A stretch of DNA of 13,450 nt from contig DAOVGD010000121.1 in NCBI GenBank assembly GCA_030672555.1, positions 1-13,450 on the forward strand, given 5' to 3'. Of this stretch, positions 1 through 5,699 are shown in pieces. The position numbers were made by a program, and so were the translations under genes. Positions within the stretch are counted from its first letter, which is position 1. The number at the start of each line of letters is the position of its first letter. The DNA comes from Desulfobacterales bacterium (GTDB lineage Bacteria; Desulfobacterota; Desulfobacteria; Desulfobacterales; C00003106). Under the pieces are notes generated by a model. That model saw only the letters and a list, made by a program, of their open reading frames with translations. It was not told the DNA's origin and did not search any database.

Positions 1-792
1 TTTTTTTGTTAGAGCGGCTATTGCTGAGCGTTGATCATAGCCGATTTCGAGAAAAACCTTTCCCTTAGGAACTAAGTAGTCCGGGGCTGTCCGGATAATG
101 AACCGAACAGCATCCAGACCATCCTTGCCTCCATCGAGCGCATATCGAGGTTCGTATTGGGCGATTTCCGGAGAGAGCCCTTCGATCTGATGAGTGGGAA
201 TATATGGAGGGTTGGAGACTATGATGTCAAATCGTTTCTGTAGATTTTGCACCCCTTCAAACCAATCCCCCTGCAAAAAGGTAATCGCTTTTTCCAGGCC
301 ATGACGCTGCGCATTTTTTCGGGCCACTGTGAGGGCAGCTTCGGAACGGTCGACCGCATAGAAGCGATGCCCAGGACGTTCATGGGCCAAAGCAAGAATA
401 ATGGCCCCCGAGCCGGTTCCCAGGTCCAGAATATCACGATCTGCTCCTTTCGGTATAAACTCCAGCGTGGCTTCGACCAGACATTCCGTTTCAGGCCTTG
501 GAATCAACACGTCTGGATTGACCATTAAATCAAGCGACCAAAATTCTTTCTTTCCTATAATATAGGCAACCGGTTCACGGAGAATACGTCGTTGTATCAG
601 GGACTTAAAGGTCTTAAGTTCCTGATCGCCAAGCGGTTTGTCATGGTGTGTGTAAAGCTCTATACGTTTTAAGTTGAGCGCATGGGCTAACAGTACTTCT
701 GCATCAGTTCGAGGCTGGTCTATTCCATGGGATTGAAAATAGGTAGTGGTCCACCGAAGGGTCTTAATAATGGTCCATGTCTCATCCCCCAT
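1..792 (-). CDS. prmC: Peptide chain release factor N5-glutamine methyltransferase (PrmC/HemK), C-terminus beyond window
   Basis: PrmC methylates the glutamine of the GGQ loop of release factors RF1 and RF2 in the cytoplasm, using S-adenosylmethionine. Translating the minus strand from the ATG at 792 gives 264 residues open to base 1, so roughly the last 20 residues of a 280-290-residue protein lie outside. A helical N-terminal domain (about 1-95) is followed by PRPETE (98-103), the SAM-binding loop DLGTGSG (123-129), an acidic residue ending the second strand (AVD, 146-148) and the catalytic NPPY motif (194-197) that holds the substrate glutamine. An in-frame TGA lies eight codons upstream and no other ATG lies between, which fixes the start; the Shine-Dalgarno is weak. 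It lies 90 nt downstream of prfA, the gene of its own substrate, a common pairing. No frameshift is seen. Identification is very secure. Confidence 0.96.
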   Translation of the reverse strand, partial: MGDETWTIIKTLRWTTTYFQSHGIDQPRTDAEVLLAHALNLKRIELYTHHDKPLGDQELKTFKSLIQRRILREPVAYIIGKKEFWSLDLMVNPDVLIPRPETECLVEATLEFIPKGADRDILDLGTGSGAIILALAHERPGHRFYAVDRSEAALTVARKNAQRHGLEKAITFLQGDWFEGVQNLQKRFDIIVSNPPYIPTHQIEGLSPEIAQYEPRYALDGGKDGLDAVRFIIRTAPDYLVPKGKVFLEIGYDQRSAIAALTKK

Positions 793-818
793 GAGTATTT
801 TCCATGTAGCGGTCAGTC

Positions 819-877
819 GGCTTTGCCTTGGCCCTCTTCCAGGGGGCATCAAGCAAAGCCACGTCCTCTGGGCGTGG
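819..877 (-). other. Two adjacent hairpins in the prfA-prmC intergenic RNA
   Basis: Two inverted repeats fill most of the 90-nt gap. At 819-860 GGCTTTGCCTTG faces CAAGCAAAGCC (one bulged base), enclosing a smaller GCC/GGC stem. At 859-877 CCACGTCC faces GGGCGTGG around a TCT loop, with one T-G pair. The two stems share bases 859-860. Neither strand has a T-tract right after the stems, so this is not a classical intrinsic terminator. Possible roles are mRNA processing or stability, tuning of prmC relative to prfA, or a small palindromic repeat. The structure is seen in the sequence; the role is unknown. Confidence 0.5.
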
Positions 878-882
878 ATTCT

Positions 883-1944
883 TTACTTATCACGGATGGA
901 TTCTGCCTGATAATGGGTTATAAGGCTGTCGAAGAGTTCTGTAAGATCACCCTGCAGAATACTTTCCAGCTTGTACAGGGTCAGACCTATACGGTGATCA
1001 GTGATGCGGCCCTGGGGAAAGTTGTAGGTCCGTATCCGTTCGCTTCGATCACCGGTTCCGACCTGCGTCTTCCGAGTTTCTGATATCTTGGCATCCTGTT
1101 CTTGCTGCATTTTATCCAACAGACGTGCCCGCAGGACCTTTAATGCTTTTGCCTTGTTTTTATGCTGTGATTTTTCATCCTGGCACGTAACCACCAGGCC
1201 GGTAGGGATATGCGTGATCCTTACCGCCGAGTCAGTGGTGTTTACGCTCTGACCTCCGGGGCCGGACGCCCGATAAACATCTACCTTGATCTCATTGGGA
1301 TCTATCTGGATATCGACCTCTTCGGCTTCCGGGAGAATAGCGACTGTAATGGCAGAGGTATGTATCCGTCCCTGAGACTCGGTAACCGGCACCCGCTGGA
1401 CCCTGTGTACTCCGCTTTCGTACTTCAGACGACTGTAAACATCTTTCCCTGCAATTAAGGCGATGATCTCTTTGAATCCGCCCACCCCGGTGATGTTTTG
1501 GCTCATAATTTCTACGTTCCATCCCATCTTTTCCGCATAAGCGCTGTACATTCTGAAAAGATCTGCTGCGAAGAGGCCGGCCTCATCTCCCCCTGTCCCC
1601 GCTCGAATTTCGAGTAAGATGTTTTTTTCGTCGTTGGGGTCTTTGGGTAATAGTAGTATCGTTAACTCGTGTTCCAATTGCTTTCGGCGATCGTTCAGCG
1701 CATGTATTTCCTCACGAGCCATTTCCTTGATTTCCGGGTCAGGATCTTTGAGAAGGTCTTCGCTGTCCTGAAGGTCTTCTTGGGTCCTTTTGAATTCCCT
1801 ATAGGCTGCCACTATCTTGCTAAGGTCGAAGTGTTCTTTAGAATATTTTCTGTAGCTTTCCTGATTTTTTATAATTTCGGGATCGCTCAACAGGGTTTCA
1901 AGCTCTTGAAACCGTTCTTCAACCCCGTCTAATTTGTTAAACAT
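883..1944 (-). CDS. prfA: Peptide chain release factor 1 (RF1)
   Basis: RF1 recognises UAA and UAG stop codons in the ribosomal A site and triggers hydrolysis of peptidyl-tRNA. The 353-residue length is typical. A helical N-terminal domain (about 1-105) precedes the core. The anticodon-like tripeptide PVT is at 186-188 within RVPVTESQGRIHTS; RF2 would have SPF here, so this is RF1. The catalytic GGQ is at 230-232 in RASGPGGQSVN, with Q232 the expected target of PrmC. The start MFNKLDGVEERF matches usual RF1 N-termini. An AGGAG lies about 13 nt upstream, a rather long spacing. The gene is on the same strand as the upstream DUF1385 gene but is separated from it by a 326-nt gap with an inverted repeat, so it may have its own promoter. 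prmC follows directly. Confidence 0.98.
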   Translation of the reverse strand: MFNKLDGVEERFQELETLLSDPEIIKNQESYRKYSKEHFDLSKIVAAYREFKRTQEDLQDSEDLLKDPDPEIKEMAREEIHALNDRRKQLEHELTILLLPKDPNDEKNILLEIRAGTGGDEAGLFAADLFRMYSAYAEKMGWNVEIMSQNITGVGGFKEIIALIAGKDVYSRLKYESGVHRVQRVPVTESQGRIHTSAITVAILPEAEEVDIQIDPNEIKVDVYRASGPGGQSVNTTDSAVRITHIPTGLVVTCQDEKSQHKNKAKALKVLRARLLDKMQQEQDAKISETRKTQVGTGDRSERIRTYNFPQGRITDHRIGLTLYKLESILQGDLTELFDSLITHYQAESIRDK

Positions 1945-2011
1945 ATCGTATCGGTTACTCCTGTAGACTTTCAGAAAAATCTAATTTTTGAATATGGCAC
2001 ATGGCCTAAAT

Positions 2012-2231
2012 AAATCCGAAATCCGAATATCGAAATTCGAAACAAATACGAATGACCAAAATTCAAAAATCCGAAACAATATGAATTGGAAGATTGTACT
2101 CTTTATTCGCAACGCATCCGGTACTGCCTGAGGTTGAACAGCGTTTTTGACATTTGATATTCGAATTTTGAATTTGTTTCGGATTTCGTACTTCGAATTT
2201 CGAATTTAATTAAGCTTCGGATTTCGAAATT
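2012..2231. repeat. AT-rich inverted-repeat element with TTCGAA-type units, between DUF1385 gene and prfA
   Basis: This occupies most of the gene-free stretch 1945-2270. The left part (about 2012-2081) is a run of overlapping units such as AATCCGAAAT, ATCGAAATTCGAAAC and AAATCCGAAAC. The right part (about 2154-2231) carries the same words in inverse orientation, such as TTGTTTCGGATTTCG and TTCGAATTTCGAATTT. A non-repetitive centre of about 70 nt (2084-2152) lies between. No ORF or transposase is present. It looks like a small non-coding palindromic element or the degenerate product of one. No promoter or terminator could be placed with confidence in the gap, although prfA transcription must cross it or start in it. 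Confidence 0.65.
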
Positions 2232-2270
2232 GAGTTTTCACTTTATCCCCAAAATTTTTCCTTTAAAAAA

Positions 2271-3215
2271 CTATACGGCTTCATTATGGACTTGAATCGC
2301 CCGGCTCAGCGCTGCCAGGGCAATTTCCAATTGATCGTCTGAAGGCTCGCGCGTAGTCAGCTTTTGCATCCAGAGCCCTGGAAGCGTGAGCATGCGCACC
2401 AAAGGATTTTCCATCTTCTTGCCGCTGTATTTTATAAATTCGTACGCTATGCCTGCTATTGGAAACATCAACAGGATCTTGAAACTGATGTGTATCACCT
2501 GCGTTACAATCTTTGGCAGTGCAGTAAACATAGGCACAAAAGGGAAGAGGAGCGCGAAAAAAAGAATACTTATTAAAAGAACGATCAAGATAAAGGCTGT
2601 GCCGCATCGGGGATGAAGCGTAGAATGCTTTTTCGCGTTTTCAACGGTCAGTGACTCTCCAGCCTCATATGCATAAATAGATTTGTGTTCAGCTCCGTGA
2701 TATTCAAATACGCGGCGGATCTCTTTGGATAGAGAGATCAACCATATGTAACCTATAAAAATTATAATCTTGATGATTCCATCAATAATATGAAACAAAA
2801 TATCCTCAACCCCCAATCGTCTCCCAAATAATTGGGAAACAAGTCCGCTCAGGAGATGGGGGAGGGCTACAAACAAAAAAAGCGCCAGCCCAAGCGCCAA
2901 GAAAATAGTAAAGAAAATAGACCACCCTCCGGGGGCATCTTCTTCTTCATCAAAGGCCTGACTCGCAGAAAATGTAAGCGCTTGTATACCGTTTATAAGT
3001 GCTTCAAAGATCGCTACTGAGCCTCGAAAAAAAGGCCACTTCAGGAAAGGGAGCTTCTCCGATATTGAACGCCATTCATCTTCTTTGACGACAATACTTC
3101 CATCAGGTTTGCGGACAGCTATGGTCATAGATTTTGGCGCCCGCATCATCACACCTTCTATGACCGCCTGTCCTCCGACGTTGATTTTATTGGAACCCTC
3201 TGTAAGTGTCAGCAT
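2271..3215 (-). CDS. DUF1385 family membrane protein (YqhQ-like)
   Basis: This is a conserved inner-membrane protein whose biochemical role is not established. The 314 residues start with the family hallmark VGGQAVIEGVMMRAPK (13-28). Strongly hydrophobic segments at about 98-126, 138-162, 206-230 and 241-263 suggest four membrane helices. Conserved polar motifs lie between them: YHGAEHKSIYAYE (172-184) and HSTLHPRCGT (197-206), rich in His, Glu and Cys and possibly metal-binding (inference). The start codon lies 3 nt after the rpmE stop, and no clear Shine-Dalgarno is visible, so translation is probably coupled to rpmE. The order rpmE - DUF1385 - prfA - prmC is a familiar arrangement in deltaproteobacteria and Firmicutes, which supports the assignment but gives no function. 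Confidence 0.93.
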   Translation of the reverse strand: MLTLTEGSNKINVGGQAVIEGVMMRAPKSMTIAVRKPDGSIVVKEDEWRSISEKLPFLKWPFFRGSVAIFEALINGIQALTFSASQAFDEEEDAPGGWSIFFTIFLALGLALFLFVALPHLLSGLVSQLFGRRLGVEDILFHIIDGIIKIIIFIGYIWLISLSKEIRRVFEYHGAEHKSIYAYEAGESLTVENAKKHSTLHPRCGTAFILIVLLISILFFALLFPFVPMFTALPKIVTQVIHISFKILLMFPIAGIAYEFIKYSGKKMENPLVRMLTLPGLWMQKLTTREPSDDQLEIALAALSRAIQVHNEAV

Positions 3216-3218
3216 ATA

Positions 3219-3440
3219 TTAGGATTTATACATCTTATCCTGAAACTTGGCATATTTTCTTCTAAAACGTTCTATGCGGCCGGCAGTGTCTACTAACTTT
3301 TGCTGTCCGGTGAAAAAGGGATGGCACTTAGAGCAGATTTCGACTCGAATGTCCTTTTGAGTTGATCCTGTCTCAAAAACCGCGCCGCAGGCACATGTAA
3401 CCTGTGTTTGGTAATATTTAGGGTGAATCTCTTTTTTCAT
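3219..3440 (-). CDS. rpmE: 50S ribosomal protein L31, zinc-binding type
   Basis: L31 sits on the central protuberance of the large ribosomal subunit and helps bridge it to the small subunit. The protein is 73 residues, MKKEIHPKYYQ onward, close to the usual 66-75. It keeps the zinc ligands C16, C18, C36 and C39 (CAC and CSKC) and the signature CSKCHPFFTG. It is therefore the zinc-containing (C+) form and not the cysteine-free paralogue used in zinc shortage. A longer reading frame begins at 3461, but AGGAGG lies 7 nt before the ATG at 3440, which decides that start. It is the first gene of the cluster running down to prmC. Confidence 0.97.
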   Translation of the reverse strand: MKKEIHPKYYQTQVTCACGAVFETGSTQKDIRVEICSKCHPFFTGQQKLVDTAGRIERFRRKYAKFQDKMYKS

Positions 3441-3500
3441 GAAAGAACCTCCTGATATCAATAAAGCTTATTTTTTCTTTGAGATATTAATCCCAAAACT

Positions 3501-3529
3501 ATTATATTTAATTCAAACTAATCAAAAAA
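3501..3529 (-). promoter_or_regulatory. Candidate sigma-70 promoter for rpmE
   Basis: A perfect TATAAT on the minus strand (3501-3506) lies about 60 nt upstream of the rpmE start in very AT-rich DNA. At 17 nt spacing the -35 position is only TTTTTT (3524-3529), so the -35 match is poor; TTGATT boxes nearby are at unsuitable spacing. The predicted leader is about 50-55 nt. This is a plausible promoter from position and the -10 alone. Confidence 0.35.
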
Positions 3530-3612
3530 TCAACTAATAAATTTGAAGATACAGGGAAACGTCAAAGTCGATGCGAACATATGAGAGCAACATAGTTCCA
3601 GGACGTTGAAGA

Positions 3613-3682
3613 CTCACGCAAAGCCGCAAAGACCGCAAAGGACAAAAAAGAAAACCTTAGCGCCTTTGCGCCTTTGCGTGAG
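3613..3682. repeat. CGCAAAG-type inverted repeat, copy 1
   Basis: CTCACGCAAAGCCGCAAAG (3613-3631) faces CTTTGCGCCTTTGCGTGAG (3664-3682); the arms match at 18 of 19 positions. The pairing extends inward through a third unit, ACCGCAAAGG against CCTTAGCG. Each arm is thus made of about three roughly 9-nt CGCAAAG units, around an A-rich loop. It lies in the roughly 430-nt gene-free stretch 3441-3869 between rpmE and the fliS relic. It belongs to the same family as 5543-5647 and, more distantly, 12231-12372. Confidence 0.85.
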
Positions 3683-3725
3683 AATTTTAGACAAGGTGTT
3701 AAGCCGATTGTTAACAACATTTCAC

Positions 3726-3753
3726 TCAAGTTGACGGCATTTTTTTCCGATAA
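3726..3753 (+). promoter_or_regulatory. Candidate FliA (sigma-28) flagellar promoter
   Basis: TCAAGTTG (3726-3733), 12 nt, then TCCGATAA (3746-3753) resembles the FliA consensus TAAAGTTT-N11-GCCGATAA, with a spacer one base longer. It lies upstream of fliS and flaG remnants, which are late flagellar genes usually driven by this factor. A TATAAT at 3767-3772 could instead serve sigma-70, but it has no good -35. The assignment is inferred from motif plus context. Confidence 0.5.
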
Positions 3754-3869
3754 CAAATGTAACAGGTATAATTTTCCGTCTGGCTGGCAGTACCTGGAAA
3801 TCTGTAATTGTTATGGGGCAAGTCTGTATTTCAGGCAAAAGATCATAATCAAGGGAGGATATGCAAATC

Positions 3870-4084
3870 ATGTACGGAAACGGAGTAAATGCGTATAACG
3901 CGACAGGCGTTATGACTGCTGATCCTAAGCGGTTGGTGATTATGTGTTACGAAGGAGCGATCGATAGCCTGAAATTAGCGAAAAAAAGGTTTATTGCTAA
4001 AGACTTTGAGAGAAAGGCAAAGCGATAAAAGGATATGGTAAAAAAGGAGGGAATATACCCAAATTTTTGGATATGAAGAGATGA
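3870..4084 (+). pseudogene. fliS: Broken flagellar export chaperone FliS
   Basis: FliS binds flagellin in the cytoplasm and delivers it for export; it is normally about 120-150 residues. Here the frame from ATG 3870 (or 3861) stops at 4026-4028 after about 52-55 residues. These match the FliS N-terminus: NAYNATGVMTADPKRLV, then IMCYEGAIDSLKLAK, resembling the usual AYQ...TASPEKLLLMLYDGAI pattern. Beyond the stop, the next frame (from 4022) reads AIKGYGKKGGNIPKFLDMKR and ends at 4084. KGGNI..FL recalls the KGGEIA.NL segment of FliS helix 3, so a frameshift plus deletions is likely. The C-terminal helices are missing. AGGGAGG lies 11 nt before ATG 3870 (2 nt before ATG 3861), so the ribosome site looks preserved. 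A short functional variant is possible but would lack most of the helical bundle. Confidence 0.65.
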
Positions 4085-4150
4085 TCGAAATGGACGCCAA
4101 CAAAAGACTTGAAAAAAAAGCAGTAAATATAAACGAAGGGGGTGATATAT

Positions 4151-4510
4151 ATGTTGGTAGAATATATCGGTGGTCCAAAAATTCCACAAGTCAGGCCAGA
4201 TATTAATACTCGGCCGGAGAAGTCGGAACCGCAGAAAGAAACTGCGAAAACAGAAGAAGCGATCGTAAAGGAAAAGCAGGAGACAGCAGAGATTACTCAA
4301 GTGATGCTGGATGTGGTTGGAGAAAATTTCAAGATGATTCATAATGTCGATCTTCACTTTTCAATCCACGAAGCTACCGGCCGTACTTTTGTGAAAGTGA
4401 TTAATAGTGATACCGGTGAGATGGTGCGAGAAATTCCTCCGGAGCAGATTCTTGATCTTGCGGCAAAGATTGGCGAAATGATGGGAATCCTATATGACCA
4501 TAAGGTCTGA
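4151..4510 (+). CDS. flaG: FlaG family flagellar protein
   Basis: FlaG proteins are small flagellar-locus proteins; in some species they affect filament length, but the molecular role is poorly known. This one has 119 residues. A low-complexity, charged N-terminal half (Pro, Lys, Glu, about 1-60) is followed by the conserved FlaG domain from about 75 to the end, containing LHFSIHEATGRTFVKVIN and the hallmark GEMVREIPPEQILDLA. A GTG at 4142 is in frame, but the AGGGGGT at about 4137-4143 sits 7 nt before ATG 4151, so that ATG is preferred. It appears intact although the upstream fliS is broken. The response regulator gene begins 3 nt after its stop, so the two are almost certainly co-transcribed and translationally coupled. 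No flagellin or fliD lies within the window. Confidence 0.88.
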   Translation: MLVEYIGGPKIPQVRPDINTRPEKSEPQKETAKTEEAIVKEKQETAEITQVMLDVVGENFKMIHNVDLHFSIHEATGRTFVKVINSDTGEMVREIPPEQILDLAAKIGEMMGILYDHKV

Positions 4511-4513
4511 TGT

Positions 4514-5215
4514 ATGCAAGAAATAGATGGTGATGCCATAAGGATCTTGATCGTAGATGACGACAGGGCTGTGGCAGAAGTATTAAGGGATCAAATAACC
4601 CAGGAAAATACCGTTGTAGAAGTGTGCAGCAATGGCGCTGAAGCAACGGACACAATGAATAAACAGACCTTTGACCTGGTTATTACCGACCTTATGATGC
4701 CGAAGATCGGCGGAATAGGAGTGCTGCGCCATGCTAAAGCGATCAATCCTGATGTTATTGTTATCATTATAACAGGATATGCTTCTCTGGAGACAGCTAT
4801 CGAGGCTATCAGAGAGGGGGCATACGATTATATCAGAAAACCTTTTAAACTCCAGGAGCTGCAGATTGTAGTCAACAACGCCATTGACACGATAAGGTTG
4901 ATTCGGGAAAATGAAAAGCTCTTGAAAGAACTTGAAGATGTTTATCATCAATTGATGGTAATTAAGAAGGAGCAGGAGACAGCGCCCCGCACCACTCCTA
5001 AGGCAGATGATAAGGACGAAGACAGCCTCGCCTTTTATCCCCCCAATACCCCGGTTCCACATTATATGCAAAAATCGGGCGTAGGTGGAAGAAGCTATTT
5101 AGACGAATTACAAAGGCTTTCCGAACTGAAGCAAAATGGCCTCTTAACCAGCAGCGAATTTAAGACCTTCAAAGAATACCTATTAAGGAACATTAAGGAT
5201 CTTACTTCTTTTTAG
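4514..5215 (+). CDS. Response regulator receiver protein with C-terminal SHOCT-like segment
   Basis: The protein has 233 residues. Residues 9-125 form a CheY-like receiver: acidic pair D15/D16 in ILIVDDD, phospho-acceptor D59 in VITDLMMP, T87 in IIITGYAS, and K109 in IRKPFK. All key residues are present, so phosphorylation by a histidine kinase is expected. The pattern is closest to NtrC-type receivers. A predicted coiled coil (about 128-155) and a charged linker (155-190) follow. Residues 195-226, YLDELQRLSELKQNGLLTSSEF onward, fit the SHOCT pattern (LxxLxxLxxxGxIxxxEFxxxKxxLL), a short module of unknown role often found at protein ends. There is no DNA-binding, ATPase or enzymatic output domain, so output is probably by protein contact. 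No partner kinase is in the window. The gene follows flaG by 3 nt, suggesting a motility or surface-related role (inference), and its 3' end overlaps the convergent phasin gene by 14 nt. Confidence 0.88.
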   Translation: MQEIDGDAIRILIVDDDRAVAEVLRDQITQENTVVEVCSNGAEATDTMNKQTFDLVITDLMMPKIGGIGVLRHAKAINPDVIVIIITGYASLETAIEAIREGAYDYIRKPFKLQELQIVVNNAIDTIRLIRENEKLLKELEDVYHQLMVIKKEQETAPRTTPKADDKDEDSLAFYPPNTPVPHYMQKSGVGGRSYLDELQRLSELKQNGLLTSSEFKTFKEYLLRNIKDLTSF

Positions 5216-5507
5216 GTCGTATCTCATCTTCCAGCTTCTTGAGTCGCTTTGTCAATTTGGCAATATCCTCTCTCATGGCGATGTTCAGATTCTTCATTAC
5301 CTTCTTTGCGGTTTTTTCTATAAGGGATTCAAGGTCTTTTTTGGCGGTTTGTGATCTCTTTAAGAAATCGTTTATCAATTTTTTTCCTTCCTTTTCGGAA
5401 AGCTTGCTTTTTTTTGCGATGTCGTTTGCCAGCTCTTCAATCTTTTCTTTGGTCATTGCTGCCATTCCCACACCGGCCATAAGAGTCTTTTTTATGAGAT
5501 CGAGCAT
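5202..5507 (-). CDS. Phasin-like granule-associated family protein
   Basis: The 101-residue protein is strongly helical and rich in Lys and Glu. It begins with an amphipathic stretch MLDLIKKTLMAGVGMAAMTKEKIEELA, continues as an uninterrupted charged helix, and ends in a coiled-coil-like heptad segment, IAKLTKRLKKLEDEI, with a basic tail. This resembles the phasin / poly(hydroxyalkanoate) granule-associated protein family. Such proteins coat storage granules in polymer makers, but short members also occur where polymer synthesis is not obvious, so the granule role is unproven here and no pha genes are nearby. AAAGGAGG lies about 5 nt before the ATG, a strong ribosome site that decides the start. 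It is on the same strand as uvrA, 192 nt downstream of it, with a large inverted repeat between. There is no signal peptide or membrane helix. Confidence 0.75.
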   Translation of the reverse strand: MLDLIKKTLMAGVGMAAMTKEKIEELANDIAKKSKLSEKEGKKLINDFLKRSQTAKKDLESLIEKTAKKVMKNLNIAMREDIAKLTKRLKKLEDEIRPKKK

Positions 5508-5542
5508 TATTTCCTCCTTTGGTTGACAAGGGATTTTTTACG

Positions 5543-5647
5543 TCACCGCAAAGGCGCAAAGGGCGCAAAGTTTTAACGCCTGTTGGCAATTCTATTTATT
5601 TCATTTTTATAAAGTTTTTCTTTGCGCTCTTTGCGTCTTTGCGGTGA
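5543..5647. repeat. CGCAAAG-type inverted repeat, copy 2
   Basis: The 28-nt left arm (5543-5570) starts TCACCGCAAAGGCGCAAAG. The 28-nt right arm (5620-5647) is its inverse, with 26 of 28 positions matching. Each arm holds three CGCAAAG units. The loop of about 49 nt is AT-rich. It lies between the end of uvrA and the phasin-like gene, so a long hairpin would form in any transcript joining them. The stem is not followed by a clear U-tract. Confidence 0.88.
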
Positions 5648-5699
5648 ATTATTATTTTTATCTTACCAAAATTATCTGTACTACACAAAGAAAAACTTC

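Noticed and set aside
219..528. ORFs at 219-437 (minus) and 247-528 (plus)
   Set aside because: The minus-strand prmC frame reads through this whole region with the NPPY and DLGTGSG motifs; these are other-frame shadows.
2012..2231. Insertion sequence in the prfA upstream gap
   Set aside because: No transposase ORF, no clean terminal repeats and no visible target duplication; only an inverted low-complexity element can be supported.
2271..3020. ORFs opposite or out of frame with the DUF1385 gene (2284-2607, 2364-2576, 2386-2616, 2832-3020)
   Set aside because: The DUF1385 frame carries the family motifs and membrane segments; the others carry no motif.
3441..3461. Extended rpmE start giving seven extra residues (MISGGSF)
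   Set aside because: AGGAGG at the correct distance from the internal ATG and the exact match of MKKEIHPKY to L31 N-termini favour 3440.
3613..3682. Short repeated CGCAAAG units resembling a small CRISPR array
   Set aside because: Units are about 9 nt, spaced by 1-2 nt and arranged as inverted arms; there are no 20-40 nt repeats with unique spacers and no cas genes.
4081..4206. Plus-strand ORF of 41 codons starting MIEMDANKRL between fliS and flaG
   Set aside because: It overlaps the flaG start by over 50 nt, has no ribosome site of its own and no recognisable similarity; most likely chance or decayed sequence.
3947..4357. 136-residue minus-strand ORF opposite fliS and flaG
   Set aside because: Its Phe/Leu/Ser-rich product is what the antisense of A-rich coding DNA gives; it opposes recognisable FliS and FlaG frames.
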